Shown here: piece after piece, positions 24,769 through 33,678 of the stretch | Position numbering within the stretch: position 1 is the stretch's first letter | How the letters are laid out: each line of letters opens with the position of its first letter | Source of the DNA: DASUPK01 sp963736305 | GTDB lineage: Bacteria; Actinomycetota; Thermoleophilia; Solirubrobacterales; 70-9 | Reading direction: 5' to 3' | DNA length: 64,000 bases | NCBI GenBank assembly: GCA_963736305.1 | Contig: CAVTOD010000005.1 | Location: 496,001 to 560,000, forward strand | Position numbers and translations under genes: made by a program | The notes under the pieces: generated by a model | The model's database searches: none | Told to the model about the DNA's origin: nothing | Seen by the model: only the letters and a program-made list of their open reading frames with translations

Positions 24769-25757
24769 TGGCCGTAATGCGGATGCGCGAGGCTCTGCGC
24801 GACGCGATGGCCGAGGAGATGCGCCGCGACGAGAGTGTCTTCGTGATGGGCGAGGACGTCGCGGTGTTCCAGGGATCCTTCAAGGTCACCGAGGGTCTAC
24901 TCGACGAGTTCGGCGAGAAGCGAGTCCGCGACACCCCGATCTCCGAGAACTCCATCGTCGGCATGGGCGTCGGCGCGGGGATGGGAGGGCTGCGGCCGAT
25001 CGTTGAGATCATGACCGTCAACTTCGCGCTGCTGGCGATGGACCAGATCGTGAACCACGCCGCTGCGATTCCCTACATGTTCGGCGGCCAGGTGCGAGTG
25101 CCGCTGGTCGTCCGGATGCCGGGGGGCGGCGGTCACCAGCTCGGGCCGACCCACTCACACAGCTTCGAGGCGATGTTCCTGCAGATCCCGGGACTACTCG
25201 TCGCCTGCCCCTCAACCCCGGCCGACGGCAAGGGCTTGCTCAAGGCGGCGATTCGCGACGACAACCCCGTGATCTTCATCGAGCACGAGTCGCTCTACGG
25301 CCTTCGCGGCGAGGTTCCCGAGAACGGCGACGGCGTCGTCAACTTCGGCGAGGCCGCAACGCGACGCGAAGGCTCGGACGTGACGATCATCGCCATCCTG
25401 CGGATGGTTGAGGTGGCCCAGCAGGCCGCCAGGAACCTCTCCGACGACCACGGCGTCGAGGCCGAGGTGATCGATCCCCGCACGCTGCGCCCCCTCGACC
25501 TCGACACGATCCTCGAGTCCGTTCGGAAGACGAACCGTGTCGTGATCGTCGAGGAAGGCTGGCCGCACGGCGGAGTCGGCGCCAATCTGGCGGCGTTGAT
25601 CCAGGGGCAGGCGTTCGACTACCTCGATGCCCCGATCGAGCGGGTGACCGGCGCGGACGTGCCGATGCCCTACTCGAAGCGGATGGAGCAGGCCGCGATC
25701 CCGCACGGCGAGCACATCGTCAGCGCAGCGCTGCAGACGCTCGAGGGGAGCCTCTGA
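24768..25757 (+). CDS. pdhB: pyruvate dehydrogenase E1 component, beta subunit
   Basis: A 329-residue partner of the alpha subunit. It holds the ThDP pyrimidine-side glutamate region (VFVMGEDVAVFQGSFK), the segment DTPISENSIVGMGVGAGMGG, the histidine loop HQLGPTHSHSFEAMF and the C-terminal transketolase domain RTLRPLDLDTILESV with VVIVEEGWPHGGVGA. ATG shares a base with the upstream stop (TGATG), as does its stop with the E2 start. Confidence 0.96.
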   Translation: MAVMRMREALRDAMAEEMRRDESVFVMGEDVAVFQGSFKVTEGLLDEFGEKRVRDTPISENSIVGMGVGAGMGGLRPIVEIMTVNFALLAMDQIVNHAAAIPYMFGGQVRVPLVVRMPGGGGHQLGPTHSHSFEAMFLQIPGLLVACPSTPADGKGLLKAAIRDDNPVIFIEHESLYGLRGEVPENGDGVVNFGEAATRREGSDVTIIAILRMVEVAQQAARNLSDDHGVEAEVIDPRTLRPLDLDTILESVRKTNRVVIVEEGWPHGGVGANLAALIQGQAFDYLDAPIERVTGADVPMPYSKRMEQAAIPHGEHIVSAALQTLEGSL

Positions 25758-27097
25758 TGGTCGACATCGTCATGCCGCGGCTGTCCGACTCCATGGAGGA
25801 GGGGACGGTGCTGCGGTGGCTCAAGGGGGTCGGGGATGCGGTCGCCGTCGGTGAGGAGCTCGTCGAGATCGAGACCGACAAGGCGAACATGGTCTACGAG
25901 GCCGATTCTGCCGGGACCCTCGTCGAGATCCTGGCGCAGGAGGGCGACACGCTCCCGGTCGGGGATCCAATTGCGCGGGTGGGAGATGCTTCCGAGGTCG
26001 TCGGTGGGAATGGCGGCGCGCCCGGGGCAGCGTCCCCAGCAGGCAGGGCCCGCGATAAATCCGCATCGACGGCTTCAGATGCAGATCAGCGGGCCATCGA
26101 ACAGCCGGAGCCTGCTGGTGCCGCTGCCCCGGCCACGCCGCCGGGTCCCGCGACGCCGGCGGCTGCATCCACTTCCCCAGCCGCAGTTGGTGGCGACGGG
26201 CGCGTCAAGGCTTCTCCCATCGCCAAGCGAATTGCTCAGGACCGGGGGGTTGATCTGCACGGGCTCTCCGGGTCTGGGCCCGGGGGGCGGATCGTCAAGG
26301 CGGATGTTGAGCGCGCGCTTGCTTCCGGCGTTGCGGCTCCCGCAAAGGCGCCCGCTGCTCCTGCTCCCACTCCGGGCATTGCCGAGAAGCCTGAGACCGC
26401 CAAGGGGCAGGTCGAGGTCGTCGAGCTCACCAAGTTGCAGCAGACGGTTGCCCGGCGGATGGCTGAGTCCAAGGCCACCGCGCCTCATTTCTATCTGCAG
26501 GCCGAGTTCGACATGACCGCCGCGGTTGAGGGACGGGCCAAGCTCAAGGCGATGGCGAAGGAAGGCGAGGTCGTTCCCACCTTCAACGACATGATCGTCA
26601 AGGCGTGCGCGCTCGCCCTGCGCGAGCATCCGCGGGCCAACGGCGCGTATCGGGATGGCCGGATCGAGCTCTATTCGCGGATCAATGTCGGCGTGGCGGT
26701 GGCCGCGCAGGATGCCCTGGTGGTCCCGACCGTCTTCGACGCCGACGTGAAGGGGCTCCGCCAGATCTCGAGCGAGACCCGGGCGCTCGCCGCTCGGGTG
26801 AGGGACGGGTCGATCACTCCTCCCGAGCTCTCCGGCGGCACGTTCACCGTCTCCAACCTCGGCATGTACGGGATCTCCAACTTCCATGCGGTGATCAACA
26901 CGCCGCAGGCGGGCATCCTCGCGATCGGCGAGCTCAAGGCCAAGCCGGTGGTGACGGATTCCGGTGAGATCGAGGCCCGGCAGCTGATGGGCGTCACCCT
27001 CGCCTGCGATCACCGCATCCTCTACGGCGCCGTCGGCGCCCAGTTCCTGGCGCGCGTTCGCGAGCTGCTCGAAGAGCCGCTCGGCCTGGCCCTCTAG
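25757..27097 (+). CDS. dihydrolipoamide acyltransferase (E2) with one lipoyl domain
   Basis: A 446-residue E2. Residues 1-75 are the lipoyl domain with the modified lysine in EIETDKANMVYEA. An Ala/Pro/Ser-rich linker follows, then the E1/E3-binding domain (KASPIAKRIAQDRGVDLHGLSG, GSGPGGRIVKADVERAL at about 155-195), a second Ala/Pro linker and the catalytic domain from about 225. The catalytic motif, normally DHRxxDG, reads DHRILYG, so Asp is Tyr while the His is kept. It transfers the acyl group to CoA. The acyl specificity cannot be fixed from sequence; pdhC is the likely role. Confidence 0.94.
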   Translation: MVDIVMPRLSDSMEEGTVLRWLKGVGDAVAVGEELVEIETDKANMVYEADSAGTLVEILAQEGDTLPVGDPIARVGDASEVVGGNGGAPGAASPAGRARDKSASTASDADQRAIEQPEPAGAAAPATPPGPATPAAASTSPAAVGGDGRVKASPIAKRIAQDRGVDLHGLSGSGPGGRIVKADVERALASGVAAPAKAPAAPAPTPGIAEKPETAKGQVEVVELTKLQQTVARRMAESKATAPHFYLQAEFDMTAAVEGRAKLKAMAKEGEVVPTFNDMIVKACALALREHPRANGAYRDGRIELYSRINVGVAVAAQDALVVPTVFDADVKGLRQISSETRALAARVRDGSITPPELSGGTFTVSNLGMYGISNFHAVINTPQAGILAIGELKAKPVVTDSGEIEARQLMGVTLACDHRILYGAVGAQFLARVRELLEEPLGLAL

Positions 27098-27115
27098 GCG
27101 GCGTCGGCGAATCGC

Positions 27116-27541
27116 GTGGACCGAGCGCAGCTGACCGATTGGATCGCCGAGTACGAGCGCGCCTGGCGGACGCCGGGCACGGAGGCCCTGCGGGAGCTGT
27201 TCACCGAGGAGGCCACGTACTCCACCGCGCCCTACGAGAACCCCCACCAAGGCCTCGGTGCGATCGGCGAAATGTGGGAGACCGAGCGCAATGGGCCGGA
27301 TGAGCAATTCGAGATGTCGAGCGAGGTGGTCGCCATAGAAAGCGACACCGGCGTCGCCCGAGTGGAGGTCGCGTACGTCTCTCCCGAGGACGAGACAGGG
27401 CGGCGCAACCGCCAGCGGCGCGAGTACCGCGATCTCTGGATCGTCCGGCTCGATCAGGCGGGGCTCTGCTTCCACTTCGAGGAGTGGCCCTTCTGGCCAC
27501 CGGATCAGCACGGCGCTCCCGCTGACGGGGCCCCGGCCTGA
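27116..27541 (+). CDS. NTF2-like (SnoaL) protein
   Basis: A 141-residue protein of the NTF2-like fold: an initial helix (WIAEYERAWRTPGTEALRELF), the conserved TEEATYSTAPYENPHQGL loop and a curved beta sheet ending DLWIVRLDQAGLCFHFEEWPFWP. Members often have enzymatic or ligand-binding roles; the active residues here are not clear. GTG 27116 lies 18 bases after the E2 stop and 31 before lipB. Confidence 0.85.
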   Translation: MDRAQLTDWIAEYERAWRTPGTEALRELFTEEATYSTAPYENPHQGLGAIGEMWETERNGPDEQFEMSSEVVAIESDTGVARVEVAYVSPEDETGRRNRQRREYRDLWIVRLDQAGLCFHFEEWPFWPPDQHGAPADGAPA

Positions 27542-27560
27542 GCCGGCCATGCCCGCGTGT

Positions 27561-27566
27561 GACAAT
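27561..27566 (+). promoter_or_regulatory. -10 box of lipB, leaderless type
   Basis: GACAAT, preceded by TGT as an extended -10, is followed by six bases and the lipB GTG at 27573. No Shine-Dalgarno. Confidence 0.5.
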
Positions 27567-27572
27567 TGGGCT

Positions 27573-28286
27573 GTGGACGAGGTGCTGACCGTGCGCTGCG
27601 GCTTGGTCCCCTACGAGGAGGCCCGCGCGATGCAGAAGCGGATCGAGGCGGCCCGGCAGGCGAATGAGGTACCCGACGTGCTCCTGCTCCTCGAGCACAA
27701 CCCCGTCTACACCAAGGGCCGCCGCACGCAGCCCGGCGAGCTCGGGATGGGCGAGGACTGGTACCGGATGCAGGGCATCGAGGTCCGCGAGACCGATCGC
27801 GGCGGCGCCGTCACCTACCACGGGCCCGGGCAGCTGGTCGGCTATCCGATCGTCTCCCTGAAGCCGTATGGCGACGACGTCCGCGACTACGTCAGGGGAC
27901 TCGAGCGACTGATGACCGGTTCGCTCGCCGCCTACGGGGTCGAGGCGGAGGTGATCGACGGCCTGACCGGCGTCTGGGTCGGAGGGGGGCCGCCGGAAGG
28001 CCGGAAGGTCGGCTCGATCGGCGTGCACGTCAGCCGCGGCGTCACCACCCATGGGTTCGCGGTCAACGTCAACAACGACCTGCAGCCCTTCGAGTGGGTG
28101 GTGCCGTGCGGCATCGAGGGCGCTCGGATGACCTCGCTCTGCCGCGAGCTGGGCTCGGAGCTCGACATGGGTGCCTACATGGACCTGGTGGCCGAGGGCT
28201 TCGGCGAGATCTACGGCCGCGAACCGGTACCGACAGAACTCGGCGCGCTGACCGAGCGGCTCGGCGAGCCGGCCCCGGTACGGTAG
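27573..28286 (+). CDS. lipB: octanoyltransferase LipB
   Basis: A 237-residue enzyme that moves octanoate from acyl carrier protein to lipoyl domains. Family landmarks are LLLEHNPVYTKGRR, ETDRGGAVTYHGPGQLVGYP, the catalytic lysine in GRKVGSIGVHV (Lys145) and the acyl-carrying cysteine in VVPCGIEG (Cys179). GTG 27573 removes a short upstream extension that overlaps its promoter. It works with lipA and the neighbouring E2. Confidence 0.96.
   Translation: MDEVLTVRCGLVPYEEARAMQKRIEAARQANEVPDVLLLLEHNPVYTKGRRTQPGELGMGEDWYRMQGIEVRETDRGGAVTYHGPGQLVGYPIVSLKPYGDDVRDYVRGLERLMTGSLAAYGVEAEVIDGLTGVWVGGGPPEGRKVGSIGVHVSRGVTTHGFAVNVNNDLQPFEWVVPCGIEGARMTSLCRELGSELDMGAYMDLVAEGFGEIYGREPVPTELGALTERLGEPAPVR
28279..28284 (+). 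promoter_or_regulatory. -10 box of lipA, leaderless type
   Basis: TACGGT, inside the last codons of lipB, is followed by seven bases and the lipA ATG at 28292. Confidence 0.4.
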
Positions 28287-28291
28287 AAGCG

Positions 28292-29278
28292 ATGGCTGAG
28301 TCCCAGCATCAAACGGGTGGCGCTGACGCGCCGCCTCGCGTCAACGTCCATGTCACCCGTTCCCGGGCCAATCCCGGTGGACGCGTCCAGAACGACGAGG
28401 GCAAGGTTCCGTTCCGCTCGCGCAAGCCCTCTTGGCTCAAGGTCCCGGCACCCGGCGGCCCGACCTACCGGCGGCTGAAGAAGTCGATCGAGGAGGACAA
28501 CCTCCACACCGTCTGCGAAGAGGCCAACTGCCCGAACGTCGGCGAGTGCTGGGAGCGCGGCACCGCCACCTTCATGATCCTCGGCGACGTCTGCACCCGG
28601 CGCTGCGGCTTCTGCAACGTCCAGACGGGCAAGCCCACCTGGCATGACCCGCTCGAGCCGCTCCGGGTCGCCAACCAGGTGAAGCGGATGGGGCTGCGTC
28701 ATGCGGTGATCACCTCGGTCGACCGCGACGACCTCCCCGACTACGGCGCCGGTGCCTTCGTCGGGGTGATCCGGTCGATCAGGCGGATGGCGCCCGGCTG
28801 CAAGGTCGAGGTGCTGACCCCCGACTTCCGCGGGCAGGAGATGCCACTCGCCAAGGTGATCGCCGAGCGCCCCGACGTCTTCAACCACAACGTCGAGACC
28901 GTGCCGAGGCTCTACCCGATGGCCCGCCGCGGATCCGAGTTCCTGCGCTCCGCGAGGGTCCTCCGGATGGCGAAGGAGATGGCCGGCGGCGAGGTGGTGA
29001 CCAAGTCCGGGCTGATGGTCGGGCTGGGCGAGGAGTTCGACGAGATGATCGAGGCGTTCTCGATCCTCCGCGACCACGGCGTCCAGGTGCTCACCGTCGG
29101 GCAGTACCTGCGGCCGACCGAGAAGCACCTGCCGGTGGACCGCTACTGGCACCCCGACGAGTTCGCGGCGCTGGAGAAGGCCGCGTACGAGCTCGGGTTC
29201 GCCTCGGTGGCCTCCGGCCCGCTCGTTCGCAGCTCGTACCACGCGGACGAGCAGCTGCCCGCCGCGTCCACGGCATAG
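28292..29278 (+). CDS. lipA: lipoyl synthase LipA
   Basis: A 328-residue radical SAM enzyme that inserts two sulfurs into protein-bound octanoyl groups. The auxiliary cluster motif CEEANCPNVGEC (Cys75, 80, 86), the radical SAM motif CTRRCGFC (Cys101, 105, 108) and the C-terminal RSSYHADE, whose serine ligates the auxiliary cluster, are all present. The first 45 residues are a longer, flexible lead than usual. It forms a lipoylation pair with lipB. Confidence 0.97.
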   Translation: MAESQHQTGGADAPPRVNVHVTRSRANPGGRVQNDEGKVPFRSRKPSWLKVPAPGGPTYRRLKKSIEEDNLHTVCEEANCPNVGECWERGTATFMILGDVCTRRCGFCNVQTGKPTWHDPLEPLRVANQVKRMGLRHAVITSVDRDDLPDYGAGAFVGVIRSIRRMAPGCKVEVLTPDFRGQEMPLAKVIAERPDVFNHNVETVPRLYPMARRGSEFLRSARVLRMAKEMAGGEVVTKSGLMVGLGEEFDEMIEAFSILRDHGVQVLTVGQYLRPTEKHLPVDRYWHPDEFAALEKAAYELGFASVASGPLVRSSYHADEQLPAASTA

Positions 29279-29317
29279 CCACGCACCTTTCCTTGCGGTC
29301 GCGTGTTTCAGGGCCCG

Positions 29318-29323
29318 TAGCCT
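29318..29323 (+). promoter_or_regulatory. -10 box of the secreted glycosidase-like gene, leaderless type
   Basis: TAGCCT is followed by seven bases and the ATG at 29331. TTGCGG 19 bases upstream is a poor -35. Confidence 0.5.
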
Positions 29324-29330
29324 CGAATTC

Positions 29331-30527
29331 ATGCGTGCCCGCCGACGCACAACCACCCTTGCCCTGATTGCCGCAGCCGCCCTGCTCGCGCTGGCGGCCG
29401 GGCCGTTCGCGGGCGGGCCGTCGGCGCAAACGAGCAACACGAGGGCCGGCAAGAGCCCGCTCGCCGGCAACGGGATGTGGATCTGGTACATGAGCCGCTC
29501 GTCGCACGGCAAGCTGGGCGCGATCGCCAAGAAGGCGCACGCGAACGGCATCGACACCGTCCTGATCAAGTCCGGGGACGGCACGCACTACTGGAGCCAG
29601 TTCTCCCCGGCGGTGGTGAGCGGCCTCCACGCTCGCGGCCTGAACGTCTGCGCCTGGCAGTTCATCTACGGAACCAATCCCTCCAAGGAGGCGCAGGTTG
29701 GAGCCGCCGCGGTCGCCCGCGGCGCCGACTGCCTGGTGCTCGACGTCGAGGGGCAGTACGAGGGCAAGTACCCGCAGGCCTCGACCTTCATGAGCACGCT
29801 CCGCTCGCTGGTCGGTGCCGACTACTCCCTCGGGCTCGCCAGCTTCCCCTACGTCGATTATCACCCCGCCCTGCCCTACTCCGTCTTCCTCGGTCCGGGA
29901 GGCGCTCAGTACAACATCCCGCAGCTGTACTGGAAGGACATCGGCACCACGGTCGACACCGGCTACATCCACACGTGGGTCTGGAACAGGATCTACGGCA
30001 GGCCGATCGATCCGCTCGGGCAGGTGTACAGCCGCCCGAAGGCCGGACAGATCAAGCGCTTCCGCGCCCTGGCGATGTCACACGGCTTCGATGGCGTCAG
30101 CTGGTGGGACTGGCAGGAGGCCGGGAAGCGCCAGTGGAAGGCGATCGGCCAACCCGTCTCGCCCGCCTCGGCCGGGCCGTATCCGAGCTATCCGTTCCTC
30201 CACCTCGGCTCCAAGGGCGACTTCGTGGCCTGGGCCCAGCAGCTGCTCGCCGGCGGCGGGTACACGGTCCCGGTCAGCGGCTACTTCCAGACCTCGACCC
30301 AGCTCGCCGTCTACGCCTTCCAGCGCGACCACGGGCTGCCGCAGACCGGCAATCTCGACGTTCCCACCTGGGGGCCGCTCCAGCAGAACACGCCACTCGC
30401 CGTTCGCTGGACCACCGGGGGAGCCGTCGCCGCCGGCAAGTCTGGGCAGGTCGCCCTGCCGCCGCCGAAGTCAGCGAAGCTGCCTGCCGTACGGGACGAG
30501 ATCCCGCCGCCGGCGAAGCGCGACTAG
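29331..30527 (+). CDS. secreted glycoside-hydrolase-like protein with peptidoglycan-binding domain
   Basis: A 398-residue exported protein. A signal peptide (MRARRRTTTLALIAAAALLA, cleavage near residue 31) leads into a TIM-barrel-like domain with GMWIWYMSRSSHG, GIDTVLIKSGDGTHYW, CAWQFIYGTN, VLDVEGQYEGKY with acidic residues in the active-site position, and GVSWWDWQEA. From about residue 285 a PG_binding_1 repeat follows (HLGSKGDFVAWAQQLL ... AVYAFQRDHGLPQTGNLDVPTWG). It ends in a Pro/Lys-rich tail. Likely a wall-associated hydrolase; the bond cut is unknown. Confidence 0.87.
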   Translation: MRARRRTTTLALIAAAALLALAAGPFAGGPSAQTSNTRAGKSPLAGNGMWIWYMSRSSHGKLGAIAKKAHANGIDTVLIKSGDGTHYWSQFSPAVVSGLHARGLNVCAWQFIYGTNPSKEAQVGAAAVARGADCLVLDVEGQYEGKYPQASTFMSTLRSLVGADYSLGLASFPYVDYHPALPYSVFLGPGGAQYNIPQLYWKDIGTTVDTGYIHTWVWNRIYGRPIDPLGQVYSRPKAGQIKRFRALAMSHGFDGVSWWDWQEAGKRQWKAIGQPVSPASAGPYPSYPFLHLGSKGDFVAWAQQLLAGGGYTVPVSGYFQTSTQLAVYAFQRDHGLPQTGNLDVPTWGPLQQNTPLAVRWTTGGAVAAGKSGQVALPPPKSAKLPAVRDEIPPPAKRD

Positions 30528-30562
30528 GCGTTCGTATCGGCACATAGTCTTCGCGGCCTCGC

Positions 30563-31435
30563 GTGCTGCCGCTCAAGGACAACATCCCGACCTCGCGGTT
30601 CCCGGTCGTGACGGTCGGGCTGATCGCGATCTGCGTCGCCGTCTTCATCTGGCAGCTCAACTTCCCGACCAACCAGCGGCTCAGTGACGCCGGCTTCGGG
30701 CATCTCGACCAGAGCTCGCTCGAGTACGGGGCCATCCCGTACCGGATCACCCATACGAGCACCGGCGACTGCGACATCGGAGCGGTGAGCGAGCTCTCCC
30801 CCGGCCAGTTCCAGGCGGGCGTCGTCTGCCCCGGCACCACGGATTACGACGAGGCCGTGGCGCGCAGCCGGGCCAACCCTGGCGCGGACCTCGGGCCCTT
30901 CCAGATCGACCAGAAACCGTGGTGGGAGACGCTGTTCTCCTCGATGTTCATGCACGGGGGATGGCTGCACATCGCGGGCAACATGCTCTTCCTCTGGGTC
31001 TTCGGCAACAACATCGAGGATCGGATGGGACGCTTGAAGTTCCTGCTCTTCTACGTACTGGCGGGTCTGATCGCGGTCTACACGCAGGCGCTGATCGATC
31101 CCGGGTCGACCGCGCCGACGATCGGCGCCAGCGGCGCGATCGCCGGCGTCCTCGGCGCGTATGCGCTGCTCTTCTCGCGGGCAAGGGTGCTCACCCTGAT
31201 CTTCATCGTCTTCTTCGTGACCCTCGTGGAGATCCCGGCGTTGATCCTGCTGGCGCTCTGGTTCATCCTTCAATTCGTCCCAGCCCTTGGGCAGGTCGCG
31301 GTCGGCTCGGGGGGCGACCAGGGGGTCGCCTATTTCGCGCACGTGGGCGGGTTCGTCTTCGGCCTGGCCGTGGCGGGGGCGATGCTCTCCGTGATGCGAA
31401 GACGCCGACCCGGACCGCGCTTACCCACCTACTGA
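30563..31435 (+). CDS. rhomboid-family intramembrane serine protease
   Basis: A 290-residue membrane protein. Rhomboid landmarks: MFMHGGWLHIAGNMLFLWVFG, IGASGAIAGVLGAYALLF with the catalytic serine in GASG, and YFAHVGGFVFGLAVA with the catalytic histidine. About six membrane segments are seen, and a long extracytoplasmic loop (about residues 45-115) with two cysteines stands between helices 1 and 2. GTG 30563; a TAGTCT is 12 bases upstream. It cleaves membrane proteins within the bilayer; the target is unknown. Confidence 0.93.
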   Translation: MLPLKDNIPTSRFPVVTVGLIAICVAVFIWQLNFPTNQRLSDAGFGHLDQSSLEYGAIPYRITHTSTGDCDIGAVSELSPGQFQAGVVCPGTTDYDEAVARSRANPGADLGPFQIDQKPWWETLFSSMFMHGGWLHIAGNMLFLWVFGNNIEDRMGRLKFLLFYVLAGLIAVYTQALIDPGSTAPTIGASGAIAGVLGAYALLFSRARVLTLIFIVFFVTLVEIPALILLALWFILQFVPALGQVAVGSGGDQGVAYFAHVGGFVFGLAVAGAMLSVMRRRRPGPRLPTY

Positions 31436-31441
31436 GCGAAA

Positions 31442-31657
31442 TTGGACCCCGATCTCCGGAACGCCCTGCTCCTGCTCGGCCTGATCTTCTGCGGGTTCTT
31501 CGCGGCTGTCACGATTTACGTGATCGTCGATACCGGACTCCGCCTGCGGACCTATGGCGATATCGGCGCGATCGGGCTGTACGCGGTTTCGCTGGCGATC
31601 GTCGGAATGATCGCCGCCGGCCTGATCGGCGCCCTGCGCAATCCGCCCGATGATTAA
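31442..31657 (+). CDS. small two-helix membrane protein, 71 aa
   Basis: Starts with TTG at 31442, six bases after the rhomboid stop. Two hydrophobic stretches (about 8-30 and 40-64) flank a short DTGLRLRTYGD loop. It ends in LRNPPDD and overlaps the next gene by eight bases. Function unknown; probably cotranscribed with the rhomboid gene. Confidence 0.7.
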   Translation: MDPDLRNALLLLGLIFCGFFAAVTIYVIVDTGLRLRTYGDIGAIGLYAVSLAIVGMIAAGLIGALRNPPDD

Positions 31658-32732
31658 GCGGATCGCGGTCATAGCCGGGTTGGCGCTGGTCTTTGGGGTG
31701 ACCGCCATTGTCGCGATTGCGATCTGGCCCGAGCGCGCGGGAGAGGAAGGCGGTTCGACTTCCACCGGCGAAAGGCCGCCGCTCTCGGCATCCAACACCG
31801 GACCCGACGGCAATCAGGCGAACTCCGAGCAGCTCCCGGCGGTGACCGTTCCGCCAGACATCACCCGGACGATCACGATCTCCCGGTTCGCCCTCTTGCC
31901 CGTGACCGGGCCGCTGCCGGTCCACTACCGGTTCAAGCACCCGCCGGTGGCCGGGATCCTGTTCGATGTGAAGAGCGGCGCGGTCCTCTGGGAGAGGAAT
32001 CCGCGCCTCCGGCATCCGATCGCGAGCCTGACCAAGATGATGACCGCGCTCATCGTGGCGAGCAAGAACCGGCCCACCGAGCATGTGCTGGTCAGCCGGA
32101 AGGCGGCGCAGACACCCGGCTCGGCCACCGGCCTGTTGCCGCGCGGCAAAAAGGTCCCGCTCGAGCCGCTTCTGCAGGCGTTGATCATGATCTCGGCCAA
32201 TGACGCCGCGGTGGCGCTCGCCGAGCATGACGGCGGAACGGTGACACGGTTCGTCAAGGACATGAACCGTCAGGCAAGTGAGATGGGGCTGGAATGCACG
32301 CACTACTCCACGCCCAACGGGCTACGAGACCGCAACAACTACTCTTGCCCGCTCGACCTTGCCGAGCTCGCGCGCGCCGACCTGGCGAACCAGAGAATCG
32401 CCCAGATCGCCCAGACCCGGTACGCGAAGCCGCGCTTTCCGATCAAGGGCAAGCACCTCTACCTCTCCAACAACCACTACTTCCTCCAGCACGGACTGCC
32501 TGGCCTCCCCCAGGCCCAAGTGACCGGGTTGAAGACGGGCTTCACCGATCCCGCCGGCCGCTGCTACGTGACCACGGCGCGGGTCGGCGGCCACCAGCTC
32601 GGGGTGGTGCTCATTCACTCGCCCGACCCGATCACCCAGGTCCCGGCACTGCTTCGTGCCGGCTTCGAGGAGGAGGGCGTGGTCGCGCCCGCCCCTGTCC
32701 CGGTCAAGCCCAGGCCGCGGCCCGACGGTTAG
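31650..32732 (+). CDS. D-alanyl-D-alanine carboxypeptidase (peptidase S11)
   Basis: A 360-residue penicillin-binding protein anchored by one N-terminal membrane segment (residues 4-27). The three active-site motifs are in order: SLTK (126-129), SAN (182-184) and KTG (295-297). It trims the terminal D-Ala from peptidoglycan stem peptides outside the membrane. A 70-residue low-complexity linker precedes the domain, and the C-terminus is a Pro-rich tail instead of the amphipathic helix of DacA. The ATG overlaps the small membrane gene. Confidence 0.95.
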   Translation: MIKRIAVIAGLALVFGVTAIVAIAIWPERAGEEGGSTSTGERPPLSASNTGPDGNQANSEQLPAVTVPPDITRTITISRFALLPVTGPLPVHYRFKHPPVAGILFDVKSGAVLWERNPRLRHPIASLTKMMTALIVASKNRPTEHVLVSRKAAQTPGSATGLLPRGKKVPLEPLLQALIMISANDAAVALAEHDGGTVTRFVKDMNRQASEMGLECTHYSTPNGLRDRNNYSCPLDLAELARADLANQRIAQIAQTRYAKPRFPIKGKHLYLSNNHYFLQHGLPGLPQAQVTGLKTGFTDPAGRCYVTTARVGGHQLGVVLIHSPDPITQVPALLRAGFEEEGVVAPAPVPVKPRPRPDG

Positions 32733-32740
32733 GTGGAGCG

Positions 32741-33616
32741 GTGCCGCTGCCGTCGCCAAGCAGGCCCATTGCGATTTGCGCGGCGGTATGCGTCCTCATC
32801 CTGATCGTGGCGGTGATCGATCTCGCGCACACCGAGTCCCGCCTGCCTGACTTCCCCTCCCGGGAATGCCAATCGGACCAGGCGAGCTGCTTCAATGCTC
32901 AGCTCAGCGAGGGCCTCGCGCGCGAGCGGGCGGCGGAGCCCCTGGAGCGCGAGTACGACTCGCGCTTCTGGGTGTACGCGTCGGCGATTCTCGCCATCGC
33001 CGCGATCGCAACCGCCTTGAGCATGCGTTCGAGCCGCCGCACTGAATGGCTCCGGATCTTCACCAACCTCGGGGTGATCGGCGTCTGGCTGGGGATCGGC
33101 GTGATCGTCGTCCTGGTGGCGACCGACGGAGACGCGGTCGAGCCGCCGGCCGCGCCGTTGCTGATGCTGCCGGTGGTCCTGCTCGTTGCCGCCGCCGCGG
33201 GAACCCTGATCGGGCGGTCCGAGGGCTGGGCCGAGCAGAGCCAGCTGGATGGCATCAGGGAGCGGGTGCTTCATTTCGGCAAGCTGGCGATCCACATCGG
33301 GACCCGCGGCGAGATCAAGCGCACGCGGATGGAGGAGCTGGCTCGCTGGCTCGCCAACGCAGCGCTCACCTTCACGGCCGCGACCTGCGCGTTCGCGATC
33401 GCCTTCGTGCTGGCCCAGCCCGGTTGTGGAGGCGGGTTGGGTCCGCCGCAGTGGACCGACCCGATCAACTCGGTCACCGCCATCGCGGCCATTGCCGGAA
33501 TGGCCGCCGGCGTCGGGGCGCTGATCCTGAGGAGATGGATCGCGGCCCTGATCAGCCTGGTCGGATGTCCGGTCGCACTGCTCCTCGTGCTGGTGAGCAC
33601 CTGCGCGTTCTCCTGA
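32741..33616 (+). CDS. multi-pass membrane protein, unknown
   Basis: A 291-residue protein with hydrophobic segments at about 8-27, 70-88, 100-120, 130-150, 210-232 and 245-285. A loop of about 45 residues with two cysteines (ECQSDQASCFNAQ) follows the first segment. No family recognised. GTG 32741 has AGGTGGAG just upstream and lies eight bases after the carboxypeptidase stop, so it probably belongs to the same envelope operon. Confidence 0.75.
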   Translation: MPLPSPSRPIAICAAVCVLILIVAVIDLAHTESRLPDFPSRECQSDQASCFNAQLSEGLARERAAEPLEREYDSRFWVYASAILAIAAIATALSMRSSRRTEWLRIFTNLGVIGVWLGIGVIVVLVATDGDAVEPPAAPLLMLPVVLLVAAAAGTLIGRSEGWAEQSQLDGIRERVLHFGKLAIHIGTRGEIKRTRMEELARWLANAALTFTAATCAFAIAFVLAQPGCGGGLGPPQWTDPINSVTAIAAIAGMAAGVGALILRRWIAALISLVGCPVALLLVLVSTCAFS

Positions 33617-33678
33617 TCGACGTTCATCCCATTTGCGAACGCGCATCCGGGGTATACGGATGTCATCTGACGAGGGCG

